Of a DNA stretch of 64,000 nt, positions 21,946 to 33,233 are shown piece by piece. Each line of letters begins with the position of its first letter. The stretch's first letter is position 1. Source of the DNA: Arachis hypogaea (lineage: Eukaryota > Streptophyta > Magnoliopsida > Fabales > Fabaceae); the NCBI RefSeq assembly GCF_003086295.3, contig NC_092048.1:88888626-88952625 (forward strand), written 5' to 3'. The notes under the pieces were generated by a model, which was not told the DNA's origin, searched no databases, and worked only from the letters and a program-made list of their open reading frames with translations. The position numbers were made by a program, and so were the translations under genes.

Positions 21946-24753
21946 ATGACAGGTAGGAGAGGAGAGACATCAACTCCTCCATATACCGAACCGGAAAGGA
22001 CCCTTCATAGACTTAGAAGGGAAGCAAGAGGGAAGAGAGTAGTGGGAGAAGAGGAATCTGAAGGAGAATCTGAGGACAAGTTTGAGGAAGCTCTAGATCT
22101 CAACATGGATAGAGAAGTTCACAACCATGAGAGAGCTGATGGAAACAATGCCATTCCTGAGAGGAGGGTTCTTAGTTCATACATAAACCCAACCTCTGGG
22201 AATTGTGGTAGTAGCATCCAGAAACCACCCATTCAGGCCAACAATTTTGAGCTCAAGCCACAGCTAATATCATTGGTGGAAAATCATTGTTCCTTTGGAG
22301 GAAGTGCTAATGAAGACCCAAACCAACATCTCACAAAGTTCCTGAGAATTTGTGACACTGTGAAGACCAATGGAGTCCAGGAAGATGCCTATAAACTGCT
22401 CTTGTTCCCATTTTCACTTAGGGACAAGGCAGCTAAGTGGCTGGAATCATTCCCAAGGGGGAGTCTAACCACATGGGATGAGGTGGAAGGCAAGTTTCTG
22501 GCACGTTTCTACCCTCCACAAAAGGTCAATAGGCTTCGATCTGAGGTCCAGACTTTTAGACAACAAGATGGTGAAACTCTCTACGAGGCATGGGAGAGAT
22601 TCAAGGACTTGACAAGGAAATGCCCACCAAACATGTTCCATGATTGGGTGCAATTGCACATCTTCTATGATGGGCTCTCTTATGAATCAAGGAAGGCTGT
22701 AGACCATTCATCAGGAGGTTCATTGAACAAGAAAAAGACTGTGGAAGAAGCCATTGAAGTGATCGAGACAGTGGCTGAGAATGAGTACTATTATGCATCA
22801 GAAAGGCACAACACTAAGGGAGTCATGGAGCTGAACCATGTTGATACAATTCTAGCCCAAAACAAGGTGTTTGCCAAACAATTAGCAGAGCTTACCAGGC
22901 AATTAGAAACAAAGCAAGTGGCTGCAATACACACACAAGATCAAGAGGAAGTAGGCATTGAAGGAGGTGATTGGGATGAGGTTAACTATGTGGGAAACCA
23001 ACAAAGGCAATCATATGATCCACACTCCAACACTTACAACCCAGGCTGGAGAAACCACCCAAACTTTGGGTGGGGAAACCAACAAACCCAGCCACAAAAC
23101 CACAAACCTTACAACCACAACCAACAAAACAATTCCACATACCAAAACTCCAACCAAAGATCATACCAAGCCACACAAAACACTTACCCCCAATCATCAT
23201 ATCATGGCCAAAATAATCAACATACCCAACCTAATCCGAACCAACAATTTCAAGATCAATTAAACCGGATGGAAGGAATGATGGCAACCATGAGCCAAGA
23301 CATAATTGAATTGAAGAGCTTCAGGGATGATGTGAGAACTACCTTAAGAAACCATGGTGAAAAAATCAAGAGGATGGAATCTCAAGTAGGAGAGCTATCT
23401 CAACAGGCACCCAAATCAACTGCAGTATTCCCTAGTGACACAGAAAAGAATCCTAAGGGGGAACAAAAGAGAGTAAGATGGGAAGAGTGCAAGGCCATCA
23501 CCATATTGAAGGAAGTCTCAGAAGAAGAAGGAATCAGGTCCTCACAGCAGGAACCAGAAATCTTGAAAGAAGGTGTGGAAGAAGTTAAGCAGGAAAGTGG
23601 AACTGAGCAAGCCAAGGATCTGCAAAAAGGCATGATGGAAGTATACCAACCAAAAGCACCATTTCCTGAGAGGTTAGGAGAAGGAGAAAAAAGGAAAACC
23701 TATTCAAGGTTTCTCGAGACATTTAACTCTCTGCATGTCAATATTCCCTTTCTTGAGATTCTTCATCAAATGCCCACACACATCAAGTATTTAAAGGAAT
23801 TGTTAAGCAAGAAAAGAGTTTTGAAGGGAGGACAAACGGTAACAATGAACAAAGAATGCAGTGCTCTCATCAAGAAGGACACACTCTCTAAGAAAACGGA
23901 CCCAGGAAGTTTTCATATCCCTTGCATCATAGGGGAAACAAAAATTGACAGAGGATTCTGTGATCTAGGAGCTAGCATAAATGTGATGCCTCTAACTCTT
24001 ATGAAGAGGCTACAACTGAATGAGGTGAGATCCACTGATGTAATCATACAACTGGCTGACAAAACTCAGAAGCAAGCTGAAGGGGTAGTTGAAAATGTGC
24101 TGGTGAAAGTGGGAGATTATTATTTCCCCACAGACTTTGTCATTGTGGACATGGAGGAAAGCTATTTACACCCTATCATTCTGGGCAGACCATTTCTAGC
24201 CACTACTAGAGCGCTCATAGATGTAGAACAAGGAGAGCTAATTCTGAGAATACATGATGAACAGCTCATGTTCAAAATCTTCAAACCTGCATCTGAACCT
24301 GAACCAGAATCTGAAAAGCCTAAAGATGATAGTAGCCATCCGTGTTTGGAGGAAAGTAATCCAGCAGCTGAGACTCTAAAACAGTCATTGGATGGCAAAC
24401 AAGAGTTGCAAGAGTTAGAGCCACAAGAATCAGTGGAAACAGATCAGAAGGATCCTCCTGACATAAAGGTCAATGAAGAAATCCTCAAGAGAAAGGGAAG
24501 AGTGATAGGGAGATTGCCAAGAGGATGGAGAAACAAGAAAATTCCCACTGAAGGTTTTTCTCCAGGAGATAAAGTGATCTCAAGTCATTATCTGCCAATC
24601 CCACCTGGCCTCAAGACCATTCCTTCCCAGCTCCCTCAAGTGTTCACAATCAAGAAAGTTCTTTCTATGGAACATTTAGAGGTCATGAATGAATCAAGAG
24701 GGGACGTTTTCATAGTGAGAGGAGAGGACGTCAAGCACTACAATCCACCCTAA
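21946..24753 (+). CDS. Element E intact gag-protease polyprotein with integrase C-terminal tail (no RT or integrase core)
   Basis: 935 residues from the ATG at 21946. The open frame extends nine codons further upstream but without an ATG, and the element C homologue starts at the same MTGRR. Residues about 90-300: gag capsid-type domain (FELKPQLISLVENHCSFGG, AAKWLESFP, FLARFYPPQ, EAWERFKDL). Residues about 340-440: Q/N-rich linker with WRNHPNFGWG. No CCHC knuckle. Residues about 640-790: retropepsin with catalytic Asp at residue 673 in CDLGAS and an IILGRPFLATTRALIDV block. Residues about 865-935: tail resembling the end of Ty3 integrase (SPGDKVIS, VFTIKKVL, GEDVKHYNPP). RT, RNase H and integrase core are absent without a frame break. 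Probably assembles particles and matures itself, using enzymes from another element. Confidence 0.92.
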   Translation: MTGRRGETSTPPYTEPERTLHRLRREARGKRVVGEEESEGESEDKFEEALDLNMDREVHNHERADGNNAIPERRVLSSYINPTSGNCGSSIQKPPIQANNFELKPQLISLVENHCSFGGSANEDPNQHLTKFLRICDTVKTNGVQEDAYKLLLFPFSLRDKAAKWLESFPRGSLTTWDEVEGKFLARFYPPQKVNRLRSEVQTFRQQDGETLYEAWERFKDLTRKCPPNMFHDWVQLHIFYDGLSYESRKAVDHSSGGSLNKKKTVEEAIEVIETVAENEYYYASERHNTKGVMELNHVDTILAQNKVFAKQLAELTRQLETKQVAAIHTQDQEEVGIEGGDWDEVNYVGNQQRQSYDPHSNTYNPGWRNHPNFGWGNQQTQPQNHKPYNHNQQNNSTYQNSNQRSYQATQNTYPQSSYHGQNNQHTQPNPNQQFQDQLNRMEGMMATMSQDIIELKSFRDDVRTTLRNHGEKIKRMESQVGELSQQAPKSTAVFPSDTEKNPKGEQKRVRWEECKAITILKEVSEEEGIRSSQQEPEILKEGVEEVKQESGTEQAKDLQKGMMEVYQPKAPFPERLGEGEKRKTYSRFLETFNSLHVNIPFLEILHQMPTHIKYLKELLSKKRVLKGGQTVTMNKECSALIKKDTLSKKTDPGSFHIPCIIGETKIDRGFCDLGASINVMPLTLMKRLQLNEVRSTDVIIQLADKTQKQAEGVVENVLVKVGDYYFPTDFVIVDMEESYLHPIILGRPFLATTRALIDVEQGELILRIHDEQLMFKIFKPASEPEPESEKPKDDSSHPCLEESNPAAETLKQSLDGKQELQELEPQESVETDQKDPPDIKVNEEILKRKGRVIGRLPRGWRNKKIPTEGFSPGDKVISSHYLPIPPGLKTIPSQLPQVFTIKKVLSMEHLEVMNESRGDVFIVRGEDVKHYNPP

Positions 24754-24764
24754 CAAGGGACAAC

Positions 24765-24812
24765 CGTCAAGCTAGTGACGTTAAATAAGCGCTTCATGGG
24801 AGGCAACCCATG
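24765..24812 (+). promoter_or_regulatory. Element E post-pol tandem hairpins
   Basis: Two stem-loops right after the stop: CGTCA-AGCTAG-TGACG (24765-24780), then CATGGG-AGGCAA-CCCATG (24795-24812), separated by the conserved AAGCGCTT. The second starts 41 nt after the stop codon. Equivalents are in B, C, D and F. Confidence 0.75.
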
Positions 24813-25844
24813 TTTTTAGTATCCTTAATCTTTAGTGCTTTGCTTTACATCTAATAAAGTATGGTTTCTTATGCATGAACTTGAATCCTCAGGACAACTA
24901 TTGATTAAGTGCACTAAACCGTGCATGTAAATTACAATTGGTCTCTAAGTTTGGTGTGCCTGATGGCACTCCCAAATCTTACTCAAATTGAATTCCATCT
25001 TTCATTCAAGGTGCACAACCAAACATTAAGTTTGGTGTTCTTTTTGAACACAGTTTATGAAAAGCAAGAAGTTCCTCTGGATTTCAAAATTCATGACAAG
25101 TATACCATTCATATGTCTTAATGCTTTAGTTTCAATTACTTAGGGTAGTCACTTTGTTTAGAATCAAAGAGCCAAGGTGACTATGATTTATTAGAAATAT
25201 GCACACTCATTAAGGACAACCAATATGGATGTCATGTCATCAGGAGACTTAACCAAAAACTAAGTTTGGTGTCCAAATAATAAGTGTGCATACATGTAGA
25301 AGTCACGGCTATAAGCTCATAAAGACAAGCATTGATTTACATGTGCAAATACTATTCATAATTCACATGGACCGAAAAATGATAGCAAATTTGTTTGTTT
25401 GTGCAGGTACAAAAGAAAAGACAAAAATGGAGGAAAAAGACAAAGGGAGGTACGTGCTTAGTCAAAAAGAAAATTCATAAAGCTTTGAAACTAACACATG
25501 GGAAAAGGAAGTTCTGCAAGAAAAGAAAGCTACATGTACAACCTAATGCATCCAGAATACTTCCAAGAAAATGAAAAGCCAATCGTCCTTATCTACAATT
25601 CATATATTTACCATCAAGCCACCCTTCACAAACCACCCTAGCCGTTCATTTTTCACTCATGGGCACTATAAAGAACCACTTGGGGAACGAGTCCCACACC
25701 ATCAATCCTCCTTCATACACTTTTTCCTTCATCATAGCATAACCATCTCTTGCCGAAAACAATCTCACCACACCTCCAACAACACTTCTTGCTTCACCTT
25801 GTCAACTTTAGTTGTCACTTACCAAAACTAAAAAAAAAAAACCA
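24813..25844 (+). other. Element E region between gag and env-position genes
   Basis: AT-rich, no credible gene. The AAGTTTGGTGT motif that marks the plus-strand priming position recurs three times (24946-24957, 25027-25039, 25261-25272). A run of about 12 A lies directly before the next ATG (about 25830-25841). Confidence 0.6.
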
Positions 25845-27353
25845 ATGGCAGCTTCATCTAGCCACAAAAGAAGAAAAGACAAGCAGCCAATGGAGGAAAA
25901 CAGGGGATTCGATGCATGGAGATACAGATCAGTGTTCCATGAGATTCAAGCCGAATGGATGAGACCTAAAACGGTACTAGCTGAGGTCCCCTTTGAACTT
26001 GAAAAGGATGAGTTCCCAGGTGTTTGGGAAAAGATCAAAAAGAGGAAGTGGGAGCTCCTAACTAAGCCAATCACTAGAATCAACATCAACTTGGTGAAGG
26101 AGTTTTATGCAAATGCAGTAAGGGAGGATCAAACCAAGAACCCCACATACAAAAGCTATGTGAGAGGGGTGGAAGTTGACTTCAGTCCCAAAGCAATCAT
26201 GAAAACTCTTGGCCTGAAAAACATACATTTCAGCCAAGCAAGTTATGAAGAAAGGATGAGAGGAGAACCTGACTATACAACTATTGCTGAAGACCTTTGT
26301 GCCATCAGAGCTGAATGGGTGAGAAAAACAAGAGGGGCTCCAAGAGTCTTGAGAAGGGGAGACCTAACACCTGAAGCTAAAGGGTGGTATGCAATAGTTA
26401 GGAGATCCATCCTACCCACTGCAAACTCTTCAGAAATAGTCCCTAAAAGAGCCATCTTGCTACATTGCATTATGGTTGGAGGAGAGATCAAAGTTCATAA
26501 ACTCATTGCTGAACAGATACAAGAGTTTAGTGAGAAAAGTGACCCTGAATCCTGGCTTCATTTCCCTAGCACCATCATTAGACTATGCATCGATGCCCAA
26601 GTACCACTTGAGGATGAAAGACCTAATTGGCTATATCCTGGGCTGGCCATAACTGCACACAGAATGACTCTTGGCCCAAATCCTCCAAGACATACAAGAA
26701 GAAGAAATGAAGAAGGGCAACAAGTGGAAGCCGAGCAAGAAGCAGAACAAGAAAGACAGGAAGGAGAAGACAGAGAAGAAGAGCAAGAAGAGCAAGCAAC
26801 TCCTGAAAGAAGACAACGAATTCCCAGAGACCCCATGGATATGAGCAGAATGCAGGAAATCATGGAAGGAATGTCTCAACAATACATGAGGTCTCAGGAA
26901 AGACAAGAAGACTTTCATCTAAAAATGATGGATATGCAAAGGAACTTTGAATCAAGATTCTTTGATCTGCAAAGGGAACAAAATCTACACTTACAGGAAT
27001 CCTTCAGCCACATATGCCAACACCAAGATGCCAATGTCTTGGCAATCAAGGAAGCCACCACTTTACAGAATGCAAGATACTCAGTCCAAGCTGACTACAA
27101 CATCAGTTCGCAAATCAAGCTTAACTACATAGGGGAACATCTACACAAGATGGACCCAGCATTCCCAGTTTATGATGAGTATTTCAAAGGGAGGAAAGAA
27201 GGAGAAATAAACAAGGCAATGATCCTTGAAAAAGGAGTGGAAGAAACGATGAAAAAGGCTGGATTCTGGAAAAAGCTCATAAGAAAAGACAAAGGAAGCA
27301 CAAGTGGTCAAAAAGAGGCAGGAAGCAAGAAGAAGCAGGATCCCAAGAATTAA
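25845..27353 (+). CDS. Element E env-position protein ('putative plant transposon protein' type)
   Basis: 502 residues from the ATG at 25845; the open frame continues upstream without an ATG. Basic N-terminus (HKRRKDKQ). Residues about 35-260 form the conserved globular region: VWEKIKKRKWELL, LVKEFYANAV, FSPKAIMKTLGL, KGWYAIVRRSILPTANSSEIVPKRAILLHCIMVGGEIKVHKLI. Then a strongly acidic Q/E-rich stretch (about 290-330), a methionine/glutamine-rich helical region, probably coiled coil, and a lysine-rich C-terminus. No signal peptide or transmembrane segment is visible, so it is not a typical envelope glycoprotein. Function is unknown. The intact frame fits a recently inserted element. Confidence 0.85.
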   Translation: MAASSSHKRRKDKQPMEENRGFDAWRYRSVFHEIQAEWMRPKTVLAEVPFELEKDEFPGVWEKIKKRKWELLTKPITRININLVKEFYANAVREDQTKNPTYKSYVRGVEVDFSPKAIMKTLGLKNIHFSQASYEERMRGEPDYTTIAEDLCAIRAEWVRKTRGAPRVLRRGDLTPEAKGWYAIVRRSILPTANSSEIVPKRAILLHCIMVGGEIKVHKLIAEQIQEFSEKSDPESWLHFPSTIIRLCIDAQVPLEDERPNWLYPGLAITAHRMTLGPNPPRHTRRRNEEGQQVEAEQEAEQERQEGEDREEEQEEQATPERRQRIPRDPMDMSRMQEIMEGMSQQYMRSQERQEDFHLKMMDMQRNFESRFFDLQREQNLHLQESFSHICQHQDANVLAIKEATTLQNARYSVQADYNISSQIKLNYIGEHLHKMDPAFPVYDEYFKGRKEGEINKAMILEKGVEETMKKAGFWKKLIRKDKGSTSGQKEAGSKKKQDPKN

Positions 27354-28417
27354 GAAGAACCAAGCAATAAATAAGAGGTGGTCTCGTTCCTTAATAATCA
27401 AATGATAATTGGTGAATTGTCTTTATGAACGTGTTTTCATCATAAGTCATTTAAGTGTTAGGAGGAGTCCCTTTTTTATGAGTCGTTTTTTTTAGTATGT
27501 GTGTTTGTTAAGTGCTTTGAATAAAGTGAATGCCTAGATGTTTGGATATAACTTCACCTTCTTAAACTAGTGCCTGCCATGCTTGTTCTGTTTCAAAAAT
27601 AAAAGAAAAGTTTGAACAAAAGTAACTTGGCTAAATTAGTGACAAATCAAGTAGAATTAAGTGGTGGTATGCATGCTTGATTGTTTAGTCACATCACTAA
27701 AATTAGAGTGTAGAATTATCATTTTTTATGTAGAAGTAAAAATTGTCTATGGATCTTGATGAATAAATGTCTTTGGCCATGAAAAAGAAAGAAAAAGGAA
27801 AAGAAAAAGCCACGGAAAAAGGCAACCAAAAAGCAAAAAAATTGAGAAAATAAGCTAGGCACCAATGGTTTGAACTTCTGAGACAAATGCCTGTGGTGTT
27901 TATGTATTAAGGATATGCTTGGATGAATAGGTTCTGAGGAGTGTTTCAACACTCGGTAACTTGGGTTAACTAACCCGGGATTATCAACCAAAAGTCCATT
28001 ATCAAGAGCAACCTAAATACAAAACATTTAGTCACACAAAGAGGTGCTGGGCACCAATGTCTCAAGAAGAAATGTGAACTAAAATGCCTAAAGTGGATAT
28101 GTGTAGTGCACTGTTAAGAAAAAGAAAATGCCAAAGGCTTGTGCAACACATGACACTAAGCAAACAAGGAGCAAAAGAAGCTCCAAGAAAAAGAAAAGAA
28201 AAACAAAAAAAGAGAAAAGTGCCAAAGACATAAGAATAACAGGAGTCCATAGCAATTTTTGATGGATGCAATGAAAAAGTGATAATCCTACCTGATAAGT
28301 ATGAAAAAGTGATGCTGCAACTTTCTGCATAAAACCCTTCTGATGAACTTCAAATGCTTGCTAATATAGCCAATGTAATTACTTTCTGTTCATACTTTCT
28401 TCTCAAATAACTCAGGA
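27354..28417 (+). other. Element E 3' non-coding region with conserved structured blocks
   Basis: No gene. Blocks shared with the 3' region of C include GCTAGGCACCAATGGTT (about 27854), TGTGGTGTTTATGTAT, a hairpin GGGTT-AACT-AACCC followed by GGGATTATCA (27963-27976), and GGTGC-TGG-GCACC (about 28042-28054). A-rich stretches at about 27780-27845 and 28120-28220 open spurious minus-strand ORFs. Confidence 0.65.
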
Positions 28418-28454
28418 CTTGCTTAGGGACAAGCAAGTATTAAGTTTGGTGTTG
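28418..28454 (+). promoter_or_regulatory. Element E 3' module: hairpin plus polypurine-tract position
   Basis: CTTGCTT-AGGGAC-AAGCAAG hairpin at 28418-28437, then TAAGTTTGGTGTTG ending exactly at LTR2. Repeated before LTR3 (hairpin 34299-34318, LTR from 34336). Confidence 0.78.
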
Positions 28455-30819
28455 TGATGCCAAGGCATCATAGGCTAGTTTCACTAGCATTTTTCTGTTA
28501 GTTTTAGTTGTTTTATGCATTTTCTTGAGCTTAAAGTAACCAAAAATGGTTAAATGAAGAACAAAGTAATGAACCATCCAAACAATATGATTTTGATGCA
28601 AATTCCATGAGTTTTAGTTGTATTACTTAAATGCTATGAATGAAAGATTTCTCATGAAATTTTGCAAGACTTTGATGCAATTGTTTGGATGATTTCAGGG
28701 AAGAAGAGGCTAAGCAAGGAAGCAACAAAATCAATAAAGGAAGCTTGAATATCACATGTGGAGTTTAAGTTCCAGTTTAAGCCTAAACTGGAGCTTAAAC
28801 GCCAAAATCATGAAGGATAAGAAATGCTGGGATTGAAGTTTAACCTCCAGTTTGACCTCAAACTGGAGGTTAAACGCCAGAATGAAAAGCCTCACTTAAG
28901 GAGCATTCCACGTTTAACCTCCAGTTTGACCTCAAACTGGAGGTTAAACGCCAGAATGAGTATGCCACCCAGGGAGGAGTTCCACGTTTAACCTCCAGTT
29001 TGACCTCAAACTGGAGGTTAAACGCCAGAACCAGGAAGAGTACCAGGGGCCATTCCACGTTTAAGCTCCAGTTTGACTCAAACTGGAGCTTAAACGTGTT
29101 CGATAGTTTTTTCACTCCAGGGTTGCTCTCTCCATCTCCACGTTTAACCTCCAGTTTGACCCCAAACTGGAGGTTAAACGTGTTCGACACCTCCAGGGCC
29201 ACCATTCCAAGCTTCCACGTTTAACCTCCAGTTTGACCTCAAACTGGAGGTTAAACGTGTTCGACACCTCCAGGGCCACCATTCCAAGCTTCCACGTTTA
29301 ACCTCCAGTTTGACCTCAAACTGGAGGTTAAACGTGTTCGACCTCCAGGGCTGCCCTTCCTATCTCCACGTTTAAGCTTCAGTTTAACCTTAAACTGAAG
29401 CTTAAACGTGTTCGACTACATGACTCTCCAGGGCTACCTTCTTCCATTTCCACGTTTAAGCTTCAGTTTAACCTTAACTGAAGCTTAAACGTGCTTCTAC
29501 AAATGGCCTCACTGGAAGTGTCTGGCGTTTAAGTTGCAGTTTAAGCTTAAACTACAACTTAAACGCCACTCTTGAAAAGGGTTTCTGGGCCAAAAATATT
29601 GTGATTTAAGTTAGTCTTTGAGCACAATTATTAACTTAAACTTACTTTGGTATGAAACCCAATTGAATATCATGGTTTATGGGATTGGGCCTGAAGGATT
29701 GATGAGTTTGAAATCTCAATTTATTGAGTCATGTGTCATTATTTGATTATCACTAAGTTGGCTCAATAAATGTTACAGGATCTGGATCAACAACCTCATC
29801 AAGATTATGGATCATAAACCAAGGCAAAAGGAAAGCAAGGAGAGGCTCAAAGCCCAAGAAGCACAACTGAAGTCAATATAGAAAGTGTATAAATAGGATA
29901 GAAGTTAAGTTAGGGGATTTTGACTTTTAGCAGTTTCCTTTTTTGTAATTGATTCAAGCTATGACTCACTAAACCCTTTCATTGTTAGGAGCTCTATTGT
30001 AATTCATGAATCAATAATATTTATCTTATTCTTCATCTTTTCTTGAATTTTGTTAGAAAGCTTCTCGATCTAATTCCATTGAGTAGTTGTCTTGGGAAAG
30101 AAACTACTCATACTTGGAATCCTTCGGAGCCTTGGGAAAGGAATGGAGGATTCATGCTAGAGAAGCTTTCTCACAGTGGATTGGATTGGGGTTTGGATGG
30201 ATATTGTGACATGTAATCCTACCAAATTGTGGTTCATGAAATTGTGTGGTATAATCAGTGATCAAGCATCATCTCTTCTTATGAACATTTAAACCAAGGG
30301 ATTGGGAATTTGTTTGTTTTAGAGAGCATTGGTGAGCCAAGGAATTGGGATCCAATCATATAAGATTGCCAAGCAAAATTCAATGAATGCATTGGTTGAG
30401 GAAGAGATTTACATGTTTTGATTCGGAGATTTCAATATCTCCTAAACCCAATGAATTCCCCATTTCTGATTTCCACTTTCTCTTTACATTCTGCAATTCA
30501 ATTCTTGCAATCATCCCCATTCCCATTTAATTTCAGCAATTTACATTCTGCTCTTTAATTCATGCAATTTAAGATTCAGCCATTTAATTTTCTTGTCATT
30601 TACTTTTCCCGCCAATTTTACATTCCGCAATTCTCATCTCAAATCTTGATTCCGCTCAACTAGAACACACTTCTAATCCGAATTGCTCACTCAACCAATC
30701 CTTGTGGGATTCGACTCACTCTATTGTGAGTTTTTACTTGACGACGATAACCGGTGCACTTGCCGGAAGGAATTTTCCGATCGTGCAATTTCCTAAATCG
30801 TAGCATAACACGTTTATGC
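28455..30819 (+). repeat. Element E LTR2, truncated by the assembly gap
   Basis: Identical in layout to LTR1. From about 29815 to the gap it shows many single-base losses, mostly in homopolymers, relative to LTR1 and LTR3, while the first 1.3 kb is clean. The final 12 bases or so of the LTR (after CGTTTATGC) are in the gap. At two sites where LTR1 and LTR3 differ, LTR2 agrees with LTR3. Confidence 0.9.
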
Positions 30820-31819
30820 NNNNNNNNNNNNNNNNNNNNNNNNNNNNNNNNNNNNNNNNNNNNNNNNNNNNNNNNNNNNNNNNNNNNNNNNNNNNNNNNN
30901 NNNNNNNNNNNNNNNNNNNNNNNNNNNNNNNNNNNNNNNNNNNNNNNNNNNNNNNNNNNNNNNNNNNNNNNNNNNNNNNNNNNNNNNNNNNNNNNNNNNN
31001 NNNNNNNNNNNNNNNNNNNNNNNNNNNNNNNNNNNNNNNNNNNNNNNNNNNNNNNNNNNNNNNNNNNNNNNNNNNNNNNNNNNNNNNNNNNNNNNNNNNN
31101 NNNNNNNNNNNNNNNNNNNNNNNNNNNNNNNNNNNNNNNNNNNNNNNNNNNNNNNNNNNNNNNNNNNNNNNNNNNNNNNNNNNNNNNNNNNNNNNNNNNN
31201 NNNNNNNNNNNNNNNNNNNNNNNNNNNNNNNNNNNNNNNNNNNNNNNNNNNNNNNNNNNNNNNNNNNNNNNNNNNNNNNNNNNNNNNNNNNNNNNNNNNN
31301 NNNNNNNNNNNNNNNNNNNNNNNNNNNNNNNNNNNNNNNNNNNNNNNNNNNNNNNNNNNNNNNNNNNNNNNNNNNNNNNNNNNNNNNNNNNNNNNNNNNN
31401 NNNNNNNNNNNNNNNNNNNNNNNNNNNNNNNNNNNNNNNNNNNNNNNNNNNNNNNNNNNNNNNNNNNNNNNNNNNNNNNNNNNNNNNNNNNNNNNNNNNN
31501 NNNNNNNNNNNNNNNNNNNNNNNNNNNNNNNNNNNNNNNNNNNNNNNNNNNNNNNNNNNNNNNNNNNNNNNNNNNNNNNNNNNNNNNNNNNNNNNNNNNN
31601 NNNNNNNNNNNNNNNNNNNNNNNNNNNNNNNNNNNNNNNNNNNNNNNNNNNNNNNNNNNNNNNNNNNNNNNNNNNNNNNNNNNNNNNNNNNNNNNNNNNN
31701 NNNNNNNNNNNNNNNNNNNNNNNNNNNNNNNNNNNNNNNNNNNNNNNNNNNNNNNNNNNNNNNNNNNNNNNNNNNNNNNNNNNNNNNNNNNNNNNNNNNN
31801 NNNNNNNNNNNNNNNNNNN
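30820..31819. other. Assembly gap, exactly 1000 N
   Basis: Run of 1000 undetermined bases, a conventional placeholder size. Compared with unit 1 of element E, the missing content would be about 4.3 kb (leader, gag-protease gene, spacer) if the tandem is real. ORFs across it are meaningless. Confidence 0.98.
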
Positions 31820-33233
31820 TCAGTTTCCATGAGATTCAAGCCGAATGGATGAGACCTAAAACGGTACTAGCTGAGGTCCCTTTGACTTGAAAAGGATGAG
31901 TTCCCAGGTGTTTGGGAAAAGATCAAAAAGAGGAAGTGGGAGCTCCTAACTAAGCCAATCACTAAATCAACATCAACTGGTGAAGAGTTTTATGCAAATG
32001 CAGTAAGGGAGGATCAAACCAAGAACCCACATACAAAAGCTATGTGAGAGGGGTGGAAGTTGACTTCAGTCCCAAAGCAATCATGAAAACTCTTGGCCTG
32101 AAAAACATACATTTCAGCCAAGCAAGTTATGAAGAAAGGATGATAGGAGAACCTGACTATGCAACTATTGCTGAGACCTTTGTGCCATCAGAGCTGAATG
32201 GGTGAGAAAAACAAGAGGGGCTCCAAGAGTCTTGAGAAGGGGAGACCTAACACCTGAAGCTAAAGGGTGGTATGCAATAGTTAGGAGATCCATCCTACCC
32301 ACTGCAAACTCTTCAGAAATAGTCCCTAAAAGAGCCATCTTGCTACATTGCATTATGGTGGAGGGAGATCAAAGTTCATAAACTCATTGCTGAACAGATA
32401 CAAGAGTTTAGTGAGAAAAGTGACCCTGATCCTGGCTTCACTTCCCTAGCACTATCATTAGACTATGCATCGATGCCCAAGTACCACTTGAGGATGAAAG
32501 ACCTAATTGGCTATATCCTGGGCTGGCCATAACTGCGCACAGAATGACTCTTGGCCCAAATCCTCCAAGACATACAAGAAGAAGAAATGAAGAAGGGCAA
32601 CAAGTGGAAGCCGAGCAAGAAGCAGAACAAGAAAGACAGGAAGGAGAAGACAGAGAAGAAGAGCAAGAAGAGCAAGCAACTCCTGAAAGAAGACAACGAA
32701 TTCCCAGAGACCCCATGGATATGAGCAGAATGCAGGAAATCATGGAAGGAATGTCTCAACAATACATGAGGTCTCAGGAAAGACAAGAAGACTTTCATCT
32801 AAAAATGATGGATATGCAAAGGAACTTTGAATCAAGATTCTTTGATCTGCAAAGGGAACAAAATCTACACTTACAGGAATCCTTCAGCCACATATGCCAA
32901 CACCAAGATGCCAATGTCTTGGCAATCAAGGAAGCCACCACTTTACAGAATGCAAGATACTCAGTCCAAGCTGACTACAACATCAGTTCGCAAATCAAGC
33001 TTAACTACATAGGGGAACATCTACACAAGATGGACCCAGCATTCCCAGTTTATGATGAGTATTTCAAAGGGAGGAAAGAAGGAGAAATAAACAAGGCAAT
33101 GATCCTTGAAAAAGGAGTGGAAGAAACGATGAAAAAGGCTGGATTCTGGAAAAAGCTCATAAGAAAAGACAAAGGAAGCACAAGTGGTCAAAAAGAGGCA
33201 GGAAGCAAGAAGAAGCAGGATCCCAAGAATTAA
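31820..33233 (+). pseudogene. Second partial copy of the element E env-position gene
   Basis: Matches 25932-27353. The first about 630 bases carry numerous one-base deletions (for example in the segments matching 25985-26000, 26075-26105 and 26465-26480) plus a few substitutions that break the frame. From about 32540 onward the sequence is essentially identical to the intact copy and open to 33233. The gradient of errors toward the gap suggests low-quality contig-end sequence rather than true gene decay. Confidence 0.85.

Noticed and set aside
26558..26918. Minus-strand serine/cysteine- and leucine-rich ORFs (also 32438-32798), resembling secreted or membrane peptides
   Set aside because: Shadows of the acidic Q/E-rich stretch of the env-position gene on the plus strand.
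30754..31890. Long ORFs across 30754-31890
   Set aside because: They span the 1000-N gap and are artefacts of undetermined bases.
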